From the NCBI RefSeq assembly GCF_023008585.1, contig NZ_CP095390.1, positions 2,542,001 through 2,606,000 of the forward strand: a stretch of DNA of 64,000 bases, written 5' to 3'. The DNA is from Natribaculum breve (GTDB taxonomy: Archaea; Halobacteriota; Halobacteria; Halobacteriales; Natrialbaceae). The translations under genes were made by a program, and so were the position numbers. Below, one piece after another: positions 55,385 through 62,926 of the stretch. Every line of letters begins with the position of its first letter. The first letter of the stretch is position 1. The notes below the pieces were generated by a model. The model was not told the DNA's origin. It saw only the letters and a program-made list of their open reading frames with translations, and did no database searches.

Positions 55385-55497
55385 TCGCGATCGGTTACCT
55401 CTCGCGCAGTTCCACCCGCTACTGGAACCGATTGCGCTGGACCGGATAGCTGCTGGTCTCCTGAGTGCTTTTGTAGCTACCCGCCGTACCGACTGAC

Positions 55498-56106
55498 ATG
55501 TCGCGTTCGTCGGGGAGTCCGATCGAAGAGACGCTCGTCGTATTCTTGCTGGTCGCGATCGTCCAGAGCGTCGCCGGCGTGCTCGGCGCGGTCGCCAGCC
55601 TGTTCGTCCTCTCGACGCCGCTCTCACAACACCCGTGGACGATCGTCACCAGCGTCTACGCACACGCCGGCCTCGCACACCTGCTGTCCAACAGCGTCGC
55701 GCTCGTGTTATTCGGATGGCCCGTCGCCCGCGCGACCACCAGACTCCGGTTTCACACCTTCTTTCTCGTCACGGGCGCGATCGCGGGCGTCACGCAGGTC
55801 TGGGTGACGGGCCTCCTCGGGTACGGGGCCGCCGTCCTCGGCTCGAGCGGTGCCGTCTTCGCACTCCTGGGCTATCTCCTCGTAGCGAATCCCGTCGCCG
55901 AGGGCATCGCCTCGAGCGTCGACGTCCCGCGCTGGCTCGTCTGGCTGATCTTCGTCTCGCTGGCCGCCGCCGTCACGATCGCGACGGCGAGTCCGCGAGC
56001 CGCGCTGGTCGCTCACTTCACCGGCCTGCTGCTCGGCCTCGTCGCCGGTCGTGCTCGCGTTCTCAGGACGCAGTCGCGCCACACCGCGGATCGACCTGCC
56101 GCGTGA
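55498..56106 (+). CDS. rhomboid-family intramembrane serine protease
   Basis: This 202-residue integral membrane protease cuts substrates within or near the membrane. Six hydrophobic helices are visible. Catalytic features are HLLSN (residues 61-65, oxyanion-stabilising His and Asn), GSSG with the nucleophile Ser 117, and His 173 in VAHFTGLLLG. All residues needed for activity are present. A TTTTGTAG TATA-like element is about 25 bp before the ATG. The substrate is not known. Confidence 0.88.
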   Translation: MSRSSGSPIEETLVVFLLVAIVQSVAGVLGAVASLFVLSTPLSQHPWTIVTSVYAHAGLAHLLSNSVALVLFGWPVARATTRLRFHTFFLVTGAIAGVTQVWVTGLLGYGAAVLGSSGAVFALLGYLLVANPVAEGIASSVDVPRWLVWLIFVSLAAAVTIATASPRAALVAHFTGLLLGLVAGRARVLRTQSRHTADRPAA

Positions 56107-56222
56107 CTCGAGGCGTGCGGTGACTCGAGCGTGGCGCCGACTGCGAAGACGGAGTGAGAGCGAGGGCCACGGCCCAGTCGAAACACAAGTTACAAATAGC
56201 GACCCCGGTTACGAATGCTCGA

Positions 56223-56294
56223 GGGCTCGTAGATCAGCGGCAGATCGCTTCCTTCGCAAGGAAGAGGCCCCGGGTTCAAATCCCGGCGAGTCCA
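56223..56294 (+). tRNA. tRNA-Ala (anticodon CGC)
   Basis: A 72-nt cloverleaf is seen. The acceptor stem pairs GGGCTCG with CGAGTCC (one G-U pair). The D arm is GATC-AGCGGCA-GATC. The anticodon stem CTTCC/GGAAG encloses the loop TTCGCAA with anticodon CGC, which reads GCG (Ala). The T arm is CCGGG-TTCAAAT-CCCGG, and the discriminator is A. No CCA is encoded and no intron is seen. A T-run follows, as at archaeal transcript ends. Confidence 0.95.
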
Positions 56295-56322
56295 CTTTTT
56301 CACGTCGTTTCGAACTATTCGC

Positions 56323-57210
56323 TCACGGAGAGTCGTCGATCCGCTCCTGGACGGCCTGGGCGAGCAGCGCCGCATCGCTGCCGAGCGAGAGGACCTGCCA
56401 GCCCTCCTCGACGAACGGCTCGGCGTCGTCCAGGCCGATCCAGTATCCCGGCGCGACGTCGTTACGTTCTGCTGCTCGGCGAACCCGATCGACCGCCCGC
56501 TGGAACTCGGCCGTGTCGGTGTCGAGCGGATCGCCGAGCTGTGAGGAGAGGTCTGCCGGACCGATGAGCAGCGAGTCGATGCCCTCGATTTGTGCGACGC
56601 GATCGATGTTGTCGACGAGCTCCGCCGTTTCGACCTGGATGACGACGAAGACGCTCTCGTTCGCCGTTTGCATGTACTCTTCGTCGAACTCGAGGCCGAA
56701 CGTGCTGGCGGGGGAACCGGCGACGCCCCGGTCTCCTTTCGCTGGATAGTAGGCGCTGGCGACGAACTCCTCGACCTCCTCGACCGTCCGAAGCTTGGGA
56801 ACGATAACGCCGTCCGATCCAGCGTCCAGCACGCGCTCGACTTCCTTCGGATCGGCGCCGGGAACGCGCGTGATCCCGGCGGTGTCCTCCGGAATGACGC
56901 TCATCATCTCTCGCACCTCTCGAACGTCGTACGACGCGTGCTCGGTGTCGATCCAGATCCAGTCGGTGTCCACGTGTGAGGTGACGGTCACGGGATCCAT
57001 TCCCGCCAGGGACGCAGAAACGCCGTACACCGGCTCTCCGTTCTCGACCGCCTCGAGAAACTCGTCGGAAAAAGTACTCGGATCGGTTCGCCCGTCGGCT
57101 GTGACCGCACTCGAGGCGAGTGCCCCCACGGCAACGGCACCCGTCGCCTTCATGTACCGCCGTCTCGTGGCCGACGGTGCGATGCTCGTCTGCTCGGTGT
57201 TATCTACCAT
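56323..57210 (-). CDS. HpcH/HpaI-family aldolase-like protein with a Tat signal
   Basis: This 295-residue protein has the HpcH/HpaI (2-keto-3-deoxy acid aldolase, class II) barrel. The segments are IWIDTEHASYDVREVREMM, KLRTVEEVEEFV, YYPAKGDRGVAGSP, the substrate-binding VIQVETAELVDNIDRVAQIEG and LLIGPADLSSQLG. The N-terminus (residues 17-42) reads ATRRRYMKATGAVAVGALAS, a twin-arginine export signal, which is unusual for this normally cytoplasmic family. It is divergent from the carboxylase operon; AT-rich TACTATG lies about 25 bp before the start. It could be an exported aldolase or a binding protein. Confidence 0.8.
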   Translation of the reverse strand: MVDNTEQTSIAPSATRRRYMKATGAVAVGALASSAVTADGRTDPSTFSDEFLEAVENGEPVYGVSASLAGMDPVTVTSHVDTDWIWIDTEHASYDVREVREMMSVIPEDTAGITRVPGADPKEVERVLDAGSDGVIVPKLRTVEEVEEFVASAYYPAKGDRGVAGSPASTFGLEFDEEYMQTANESVFVVIQVETAELVDNIDRVAQIEGIDSLLIGPADLSSQLGDPLDTDTAEFQRAVDRVRRAAERNDVAPGYWIGLDDAEPFVEEGWQVLSLGSDAALLAQAVQERIDDSP

Positions 57211-57569
57211 ACAACCTCTCGCCACATAGTATTCAGTAATTGTTTTTGGCAACGTACATTGTCGTATCCGCCAGATACACCCGAGCCAGCACAAACCAGG
57301 AAGACTTTCGACCGATCGTCGAAATCGGGGGCACGACGCTCGAGAACGCGGCGGGTGTTTCGTCGAACGTGGCTCGCACCAACTCGAACGCTCGAGGTCG
57401 ACCGCCGCTTCTCGACGAGCGTGTCGACGTCGTTCGTACGCGTTGTCTCGACCGGGCAGGCGAGCCTGTCTTAAAACGAGACATATGTCCGGCCGTGTCA
57501 CAGGCCGTTGGACGCGTCCGTTTTGGTTCGTGGTAACGAATAACTCAGTTCACAGTATCGAAGGGGTTG
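57211..57569. other. divergent promoter region between the aldolase and carboxylase genes
   Basis: This 359-bp region holds both promoters. Near 57220-57245 there is AT-rich sequence (TTCAGTAATTGTTTTTGG) suited to the aldolase gene. Around 57520-57570 there is a moderately AT-rich patch (GTAACGAATAACTCAG) ahead of the carboxylase operon. Between them, the DNA has no convincing ORF. It may carry binding sites for a shared regulator, but none was identified. Confidence 0.45.
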
Positions 57570-59741
57570 ATGGCGAGTTCAGAAGACGACTCCGCAACAC
57601 ACCACAACGCAGAGATACTGTCGATCGACGCTGGTGGGACGATGACGGATACGTTCCTCATGGACTCGAACGGCGAGTTCACCGTCGGGAAGGCGAAAAC
57701 CACGCCGGACGACGAATCACGGGGCTTCATCAGGTCCTCCCAGGACGCCCTCGAGGAGTGGGGCCTGAGCGTCGAGGAGGGATTCCCGAACCTCGTGTCG
57801 ACGGTGTACTCCGGGACGGCGATGCTCAACCGGCTGGTCGAACGGGAAAGCGAGGTCGACGTCGGCATCCTGATCACGGGTGGGATGGAAGATACGCTCC
57901 GAATGGGGCGTGGCCGACAGTCGTACACCGGCTACTCCTACTCGGATCGGCTCCACGTCAACACCCACAAACATCCCGAGCCGCTCATTCCGCGCAACCG
58001 GATTCGGGGCGTGCGAGAGCGCATCGACGTCAAGGGGAACACCCTGGTCCCGCTGTACGAAGACGACGTCCGAGAGGGCGTCAACGACCTGCTCGACCAA
58101 GGCGTCGATCACATCGTCGTGATGTTCCTCCACGCGTACAAGAACGGGGAACACGAACACAGAACCGCGGAGATCGCCCGCGAGATCATCGACGAGCGAG
58201 GCGCGGAGACGTCGGTGATGCTCTCGAGTGAGTACTATCCGACGCTGAAAGAGTCCGAACGACTGAACACGGTGACGGCGGAGGCGTTCGCCGCCGAGCC
58301 GTCGCGTGATCAGCTGTCGAACATCCAGGAGGCCGTCGACGACCACGGCGGGAACGTCGGCGTTCGCGTGATGGCGAGCCACGGTGGCACGATCGACATC
58401 AACGCGAACGAACTGGCGCGGACGCTGATCTCCGGGCCGATCGGAGGGATGATCGGTGCGAACTACTTCGGGCAGAAACTCGGCTACGACAACCTGGTCT
58501 GTACCGACATCGGTGGCACCAGTTTCGACATGGGCATTATCATCGACAACGACTGGCAGATCGATTACAGCCCGGAGATGGCTCGCCTGCTGTTGTCGCT
58601 GCCGATGGTGAACATGGAGAGCGTCGGTGCGGGGACGGGCAGTTACGTCCGGGTGAACCCGACGTTCGACAAGATCGAACTCGGCCCCGAGAGCGCGGGC
58701 GACCAGGTCGGGGTCAGCGCTATCGAAACGGACGTCGAGACGGTGACGGTGACGGACTGTCACGTCGCGATGGGCTGGATCAACCCGGAGAACTTCCTCG
58801 GTGGCGACATGCCGATCGATCGCGAGGTGGCCAAACGGGAGATCAAAGAACAGATCGCCGATCCACTCGGCATGGGCGTCTACGAGGCAGCCCAGGGCGT
58901 CATCGACATTCTCGAGAGCAAACTGCGAAACGACCTGGAGGCCGTCGTGACCGGCGAAGGCTACGCACCGTCGAACTTCAAGTGCCTCTCTTACGGCGGT
59001 GGCGGCCCGGTCCATACGGCCGGGTACACGAAAGACCTGGGCTTCGACGAGGTGCTCATCCCCGAGTGGGCGGCCGGATTCTCGGCCTTTGGCTGTGGCG
59101 CGGCGGACTACGAGTACCGCTACGACCAGACGACCAGCATCGACATCGACCCTGACCTCTCGATGGAAGAGGCTGCGGCGACCGCCGGCGAGGAATTGAC
59201 GGACGTCTGGAAGAGCCTCGAGCAGAAGGTCGAAAACGAGTTCGAGAACAGCAACATCGGCCGGGACGAGATCGAGTTCCAGTACAACATCCTCGGGCAG
59301 TACCAGGGTCAGCTCAACAGCATCGACGTCGAGTCGCCGGTCGGCCGCGTCGATTCGCCACAGAAACTCGAGCGGCTGCTGGACACCTTCGAAGAGGGGT
59401 ACCGACGGCAGTACTCCGAGGAGGCCCGTTCGCCGGAGCTCGGCCACACCATCACGCAAGCGTCCGTCCGCGGCGTCCGAGACGTCGTCAAACCGGAGAT
59501 TCCGACCGAGGAGCTGCAGGGGTCGGAGCCGCCAGCAGACGCCTACAAGGAGACGCGGGAGACCTACTGGGACGGCGAGTGGCTGGAGACGGAAATCTAC
59601 GACCTCCACGCACTTCAGCCCGGAAACGAACTCGATGGTCCAGCGATCCTGGAAGGAGCGGCGACGACGTACGCGTTGCCACCGGACTGTGAGACCTGGC
59701 TGGACGAACACCGCGTCCATCACCTCTCCAGAACTGAATAA
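57570..59741 (+). CDS. acetone carboxylase beta-subunit-like protein (hydantoinase A/HyuA fold)
   Basis: This 723-residue protein of the HyuA/acetone carboxylase beta family activates its substrate by phosphorylation with ATP. The actin-like ATP site is seen in SIDAGGTMTDTF (about residues 18-29) and CTDIGGTSFDMG. Segments close to bacterial AcxA are YSGTAMLNRLVERE, PLIPRNRIRGVRERID, ISGPIGGMIGANYFG and PEWAAGFSAFGCGAADYEYRY. A TTG one codon upstream is possible but ATG at 57570 is preferred. Acetone carboxylase makes acetoacetate from acetone and bicarbonate. The substrate here is inferred from similarity only. Confidence 0.88.
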   Translation: MASSEDDSATHHNAEILSIDAGGTMTDTFLMDSNGEFTVGKAKTTPDDESRGFIRSSQDALEEWGLSVEEGFPNLVSTVYSGTAMLNRLVERESEVDVGILITGGMEDTLRMGRGRQSYTGYSYSDRLHVNTHKHPEPLIPRNRIRGVRERIDVKGNTLVPLYEDDVREGVNDLLDQGVDHIVVMFLHAYKNGEHEHRTAEIAREIIDERGAETSVMLSSEYYPTLKESERLNTVTAEAFAAEPSRDQLSNIQEAVDDHGGNVGVRVMASHGGTIDINANELARTLISGPIGGMIGANYFGQKLGYDNLVCTDIGGTSFDMGIIIDNDWQIDYSPEMARLLLSLPMVNMESVGAGTGSYVRVNPTFDKIELGPESAGDQVGVSAIETDVETVTVTDCHVAMGWINPENFLGGDMPIDREVAKREIKEQIADPLGMGVYEAAQGVIDILESKLRNDLEAVVTGEGYAPSNFKCLSYGGGGPVHTAGYTKDLGFDEVLIPEWAAGFSAFGCGAADYEYRYDQTTSIDIDPDLSMEEAAATAGEELTDVWKSLEQKVENEFENSNIGRDEIEFQYNILGQYQGQLNSIDVESPVGRVDSPQKLERLLDTFEEGYRRQYSEEARSPELGHTITQASVRGVRDVVKPEIPTEELQGSEPPADAYKETRETYWDGEWLETEIYDLHALQPGNELDGPAILEGAATTYALPPDCETWLDEHRVHHLSRTE

Positions 59742-59886
59742 GAGCGGCCCACCGCTCTCGTACAGAGATGCATCTGTCCCTCTCGTGGGTTCGCCGTTTC
59801 GCAAGAGCGGTCCACCGACGGGGCAGGTGCACTGTACGAGCCCGCATCTGGCTCGGAACAGATGCCACGACGTCACAAACCACACC

Positions 59887-62394
59887 ATGAGTTCGAAACA
59901 CGACGAGGGAGAGAACTTCCCTCGGATGCGACGTGAGAAAGAAACGGTCCACGAGAAACAAAAACAGGGTGACGGAATCGGCTGGGGCGGACAGACGATC
60001 CGTGAGCAGTTCGAAGAACTCGAGCGAAAGACGGAGGAGACGGGACACTACGCCGGGTTCGAGAAACTCGAGCTAAAGGAAGAACAGCCGATCGAGTACG
60101 AGCAGATGTTCGCCCAGCTCCGTGGCGACCTCGTGAACGCGCGTGAAACCTCGAAGGAGGTCGCGGCGACGCCGATCGTCGAACAGGAGGGCGAACTCTG
60201 TTACGGCCTCTTCACCCCGGAAGGCGACTCGATCGCCGTCTCGACGGGGATCATCGTGCACATCCACACGATGAGCGAGGCGATCAAGTACATGATCAAC
60301 CACGACTACGAGGAAAACCCCGGGATCGAACCCGGCGACGTCTTCGTCAACAACGACCCCCACGTCGGCGACGTTCATCCATGCGATCTGATGACGATCA
60401 TCCCCATCTTCCACGACGGGGAACTCGTCGCCTGGGTCGGCGGTGTCAATCACGTCATCGACACGGGTGCGATCGGTCCCGGGAGTATGAACGTCTCGCA
60501 GGCCTCTCGCTTCGGCGACGGTGCCTACTATACGGCTCGCAAGATCGGCGAGAACTTCGAACTGTACAACTCCTGGAAGAAAGAGTACCTGGCCAAGACG
60601 CGGACGCCGGATTTCCTGAAACTCGACGAACGGACGCGGATGACCGGCTGTCTGATGATTCGCCACTCGGTCAAGGAGATGATAGCAAAACACGGCATCG
60701 ACACGTTCAAGCAACTCGTTCGCGAGGCCGTCGAGGACGGCCGCCGTGGTTTCAGACGCCGTATCAAACGGACGATGCTGCCCGGCACCTATCGCGGCGT
60801 CTCGTTCGTCGACGCCCTCTACGAGGACCAGGAGAACGTCACGCGGGAATACGCCAAGGAGAACCACGTCATGCACGCCCCTTCGGAGCTCCACGTGCGG
60901 GAAGACGGAACGTTCCAGGTCTCCTTCGAGGGGGCGAACAAGTGGGGTTGGCACCCGTTTAACTGTACGCCCGCCGCGATACAGGGTGGCATCTGGGTGA
61001 TGCTCACCCAGACGGTGATTCCGAACGAACTGGTGAACGACGGGGCCTACTACGCCTGCGATTTCCATCTGCCGGTCGGCTCGTGGGCGAACACCCAGAA
61101 CACGGAGACGGCCCACGCCTACGCCTGGCACTTCCTCGTGTCGGCGTGGGCACCGCTGTGGCAACACCTCTCGAGAGGCTACTACGCCCGCGGCTTCTGG
61201 GAGGAGATCAACGCCGGCAACGCAAACACCTCGAACTGGCTGCAAGGCGGCGGTATCGACCAGTTCGACAAACTCCACGCCGTCAACTCCTTCGAGTCGG
61301 CCTGCGAGGGCGTCGGTGCCCGCTACGTCGAAGACGGCGAACCCCACGCGTCGGCCGTCTGGAATCCCGAAGGCGACATGGGCGACGCCGAAGCGTGGGA
61401 GCGGGTCGAACCGCTGCCGTTTCTCGGGCGAACGGTCAAGCCAAACACGGGCGGCGTCGGTCGCCGCGCAGGCGGTGCTGGCTTCGAATCCATGCGAACG
61501 GTCAAAGACGTCAGCAGGTGGCTACTCTACGAGATGGGCAACGGCTACATGACCAGCGACGGCGGCCTCTTCGGTGGCTACCCCGCCGCGTCGGGCTACA
61601 TCCTCAACGCCCAGAAGACAGATCTCGAGGAGCGCTTCGAGAACGCCGAGGACTATCCACAGCACGACCTCGACCCCGAAAGCGGCGAGTTCGAGTCGAA
61701 GGTCGACGGCGAGATTACCCGCCGGCCGGAGGGGATCAGTACCCCCAAGGAGTTCGACGACTACGACCTCTACCTGAACTACCTCCGCGGTGGCTCGGGC
61801 CTCGGTGATCCCCTCGAGCGCGACCCCGAAGACGTCCTCGAAGACATCCACGACGGCTACGTCCTCCCACGACACGCCGAGGACGCCTACGCCGTCGTCG
61901 TCGAGAAAGTCGACGACGAAGCGAAGCACAACTCCGCCGTGCGAGGGGAGTTCGAACTCGACGAGGACGCGACCCGGAAGCTCCGTGCCGAACGTCTCGA
62001 GGAACGGGCCGAAAAAGCCCAGCCGGTCTCCGAGTGGTACGAGAGCGAGCGCGAGCGCATCCGCGACGAAGAAGACCTCATCGACGACGTCAAGAAGACC
62101 TACGAGAGCAGCATGCGGATGAGCGAGCAGTTCGCCGAGTTCTTCCGCGAGTTCTGGGAGCTGCCCGAGAACTTCGAGTTCGCGCTGAGCGAGACGGCTC
62201 GGCGATCCCTCGACAACCGGTTCGACTCGGGACTCCGACCCATGTGGGATAGCCACACGCGAGGGCACAAGACGTGGCTCGACGTCGACGACGAACCGTA
62301 CGTCCCCTACACGTGGACGAGCCGCTCGATTCGAGATCTCTCCGGACCGGATTCGACGTTTAGCGACGTACAACGGGCGAGCGACGACGATTGA
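59887..62394 (+). CDS. acetone carboxylase alpha-subunit-like protein (hydantoinase B/HyuB fold)
   Basis: This 835-residue protein is close to bacterial AcxB. Matches include GWGGQTIREQFEELERK, ETSKEVAATPIVEQEGELCY, PGDVFVNNDPHVGDVHPCDL, WVGGVNHVIDTGAIGPGSMN, GNANTSNWLQGGGI and GGYPAASGY. The His/Asp residues in NNDPHVGDVHPCD correspond to the metal centre region. It is longer than typical AcxB by a charged helical C-terminus (about residues 700-835). It lies 145 bp after the beta-like gene. No gene for the small gamma subunit is seen before or after the pair. Confidence 0.88.
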   Translation: MSSKHDEGENFPRMRREKETVHEKQKQGDGIGWGGQTIREQFEELERKTEETGHYAGFEKLELKEEQPIEYEQMFAQLRGDLVNARETSKEVAATPIVEQEGELCYGLFTPEGDSIAVSTGIIVHIHTMSEAIKYMINHDYEENPGIEPGDVFVNNDPHVGDVHPCDLMTIIPIFHDGELVAWVGGVNHVIDTGAIGPGSMNVSQASRFGDGAYYTARKIGENFELYNSWKKEYLAKTRTPDFLKLDERTRMTGCLMIRHSVKEMIAKHGIDTFKQLVREAVEDGRRGFRRRIKRTMLPGTYRGVSFVDALYEDQENVTREYAKENHVMHAPSELHVREDGTFQVSFEGANKWGWHPFNCTPAAIQGGIWVMLTQTVIPNELVNDGAYYACDFHLPVGSWANTQNTETAHAYAWHFLVSAWAPLWQHLSRGYYARGFWEEINAGNANTSNWLQGGGIDQFDKLHAVNSFESACEGVGARYVEDGEPHASAVWNPEGDMGDAEAWERVEPLPFLGRTVKPNTGGVGRRAGGAGFESMRTVKDVSRWLLYEMGNGYMTSDGGLFGGYPAASGYILNAQKTDLEERFENAEDYPQHDLDPESGEFESKVDGEITRRPEGISTPKEFDDYDLYLNYLRGGSGLGDPLERDPEDVLEDIHDGYVLPRHAEDAYAVVVEKVDDEAKHNSAVRGEFELDEDATRKLRAERLEERAEKAQPVSEWYESERERIRDEEDLIDDVKKTYESSMRMSEQFAEFFREFWELPENFEFALSETARRSLDNRFDSGLRPMWDSHTRGHKTWLDVDDEPYVPYTWTSRSIRDLSGPDSTFSDVQRASDDD

Positions 62395-62476
62395 TACGGA
62401 CTGCTGTACCGGTTTTCCGCAGCGACCGCCCGGCGGGACGTGGTCGCCGCGGGGCGGACGGACAGCGGTCCGTATG
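62392..62476. repeat. family C palindromic repeat, copy 4
   Basis: This 85-bp element starts TGATACGGACTGCTGT and ends ACAGCGGTCCGTATGCG, so it has near-perfect inverted ends. The middle has GCAGCGACCGCCC and GGTCGCCGCGGGGCGG. Its first three bases are the stop codon (TGA) of the alpha-subunit-like gene. It is highly similar to copy 1, which supplies the stop codon of an MFS gene. Confidence 0.8.
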
Positions 62477-62487
62477 CGAACCCGGCG

Positions 62488-62670
62488 TTAACCGCTCCAC
62501 TCACCGGCGACGTCGCCAGCGACGTTCTCCCGCCAGACCTCGAAGCCCGACTCGCAGTCGGGGCTCTCGCCGAGGTGGTCGACGAAGCCAGCGCCGGGAT
62601 CGGGTAAGTCGCCACCGCAGAAGGGACAGGTCGCCGGATCAGCCCAGTTCGTGGTCGTGTTCACGGACAT
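62488..62670 (-). CDS. small zinc-finger protein (possibly DUF7501)
   Basis: This 60-residue protein starts MSVNTTTNWADPATCPFCGG. Zinc ligands are CPFC and, further on, HLGESPDC, giving a C2HC-type finger. The C-terminus ends in GFEVWRENVAGDVAGEWSG. I recognise a conserved small haloarchaeal family (probably DUF7501) of unknown function. It lies between the carboxylase operon and trpB, convergent with the operon. It is not similar to the gamma subunit of acetone carboxylase, which is larger. Confidence 0.7.
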   Translation of the reverse strand: MSVNTTTNWADPATCPFCGGDLPDPGAGFVDHLGESPDCESGFEVWRENVAGDVAGEWSG

Positions 62671-62926
62671 CGGTATCGCTATCTCGGACGAGCCATCACA
62701 TAAGTATTTTCGCTAAACATATGATATACATATATGGTCATAATATGTACCTAATATTTTCGGGGCGGGTTCGCTCGAGTCGACGTTCGGTCCCACGGCC
62801 GATCGATCTCGAGGGCAGCCGGCCGAGATCCGAGACGGTACAGCGACGACCGCAGAGCGACTCGAGTGGATATCGCTGTCCATCTCCGAACGTATTTTTA
62901 CCCAGCACGGCAACGGTGGTGTAGAC
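62671..62926. other. AT-rich regulatory spacer before trpB
   Basis: Bases 62699-62762 are the most AT-rich part of the window. They include CATATGATATACATATATG, an imperfect palindrome of alternating AT steps. GTATTTTTA (62892-62900) lies about 30 bp before the trpB ATG and is its likely TATA box. No ORF of note is present. The palindrome could be an operator shared by trpB and the small zinc-finger gene. Confidence 0.5.

Noticed and set aside
56190..56375. A 61-codon frame ending with a WTRRDLNPGP-like peptide
   Set aside because: This is the well-known artefact of translating the strand opposite a tRNA; the region is tRNA-Ala.
57717..59888. A 723-codon open frame antisense to the carboxylase beta-like gene
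   Set aside because: It mirrors a well-supported gene and arises from GC-rich codon use on the opposite strand. Its protein has no recognisable motif and runs the wrong way relative to the operon.
60073..61347. A 424-codon antisense frame within the carboxylase alpha-like gene
   Set aside because: The sense frame matches AcxB closely along its length, whereas the antisense protein is of random, Val/Asp/Arg-rich composition.
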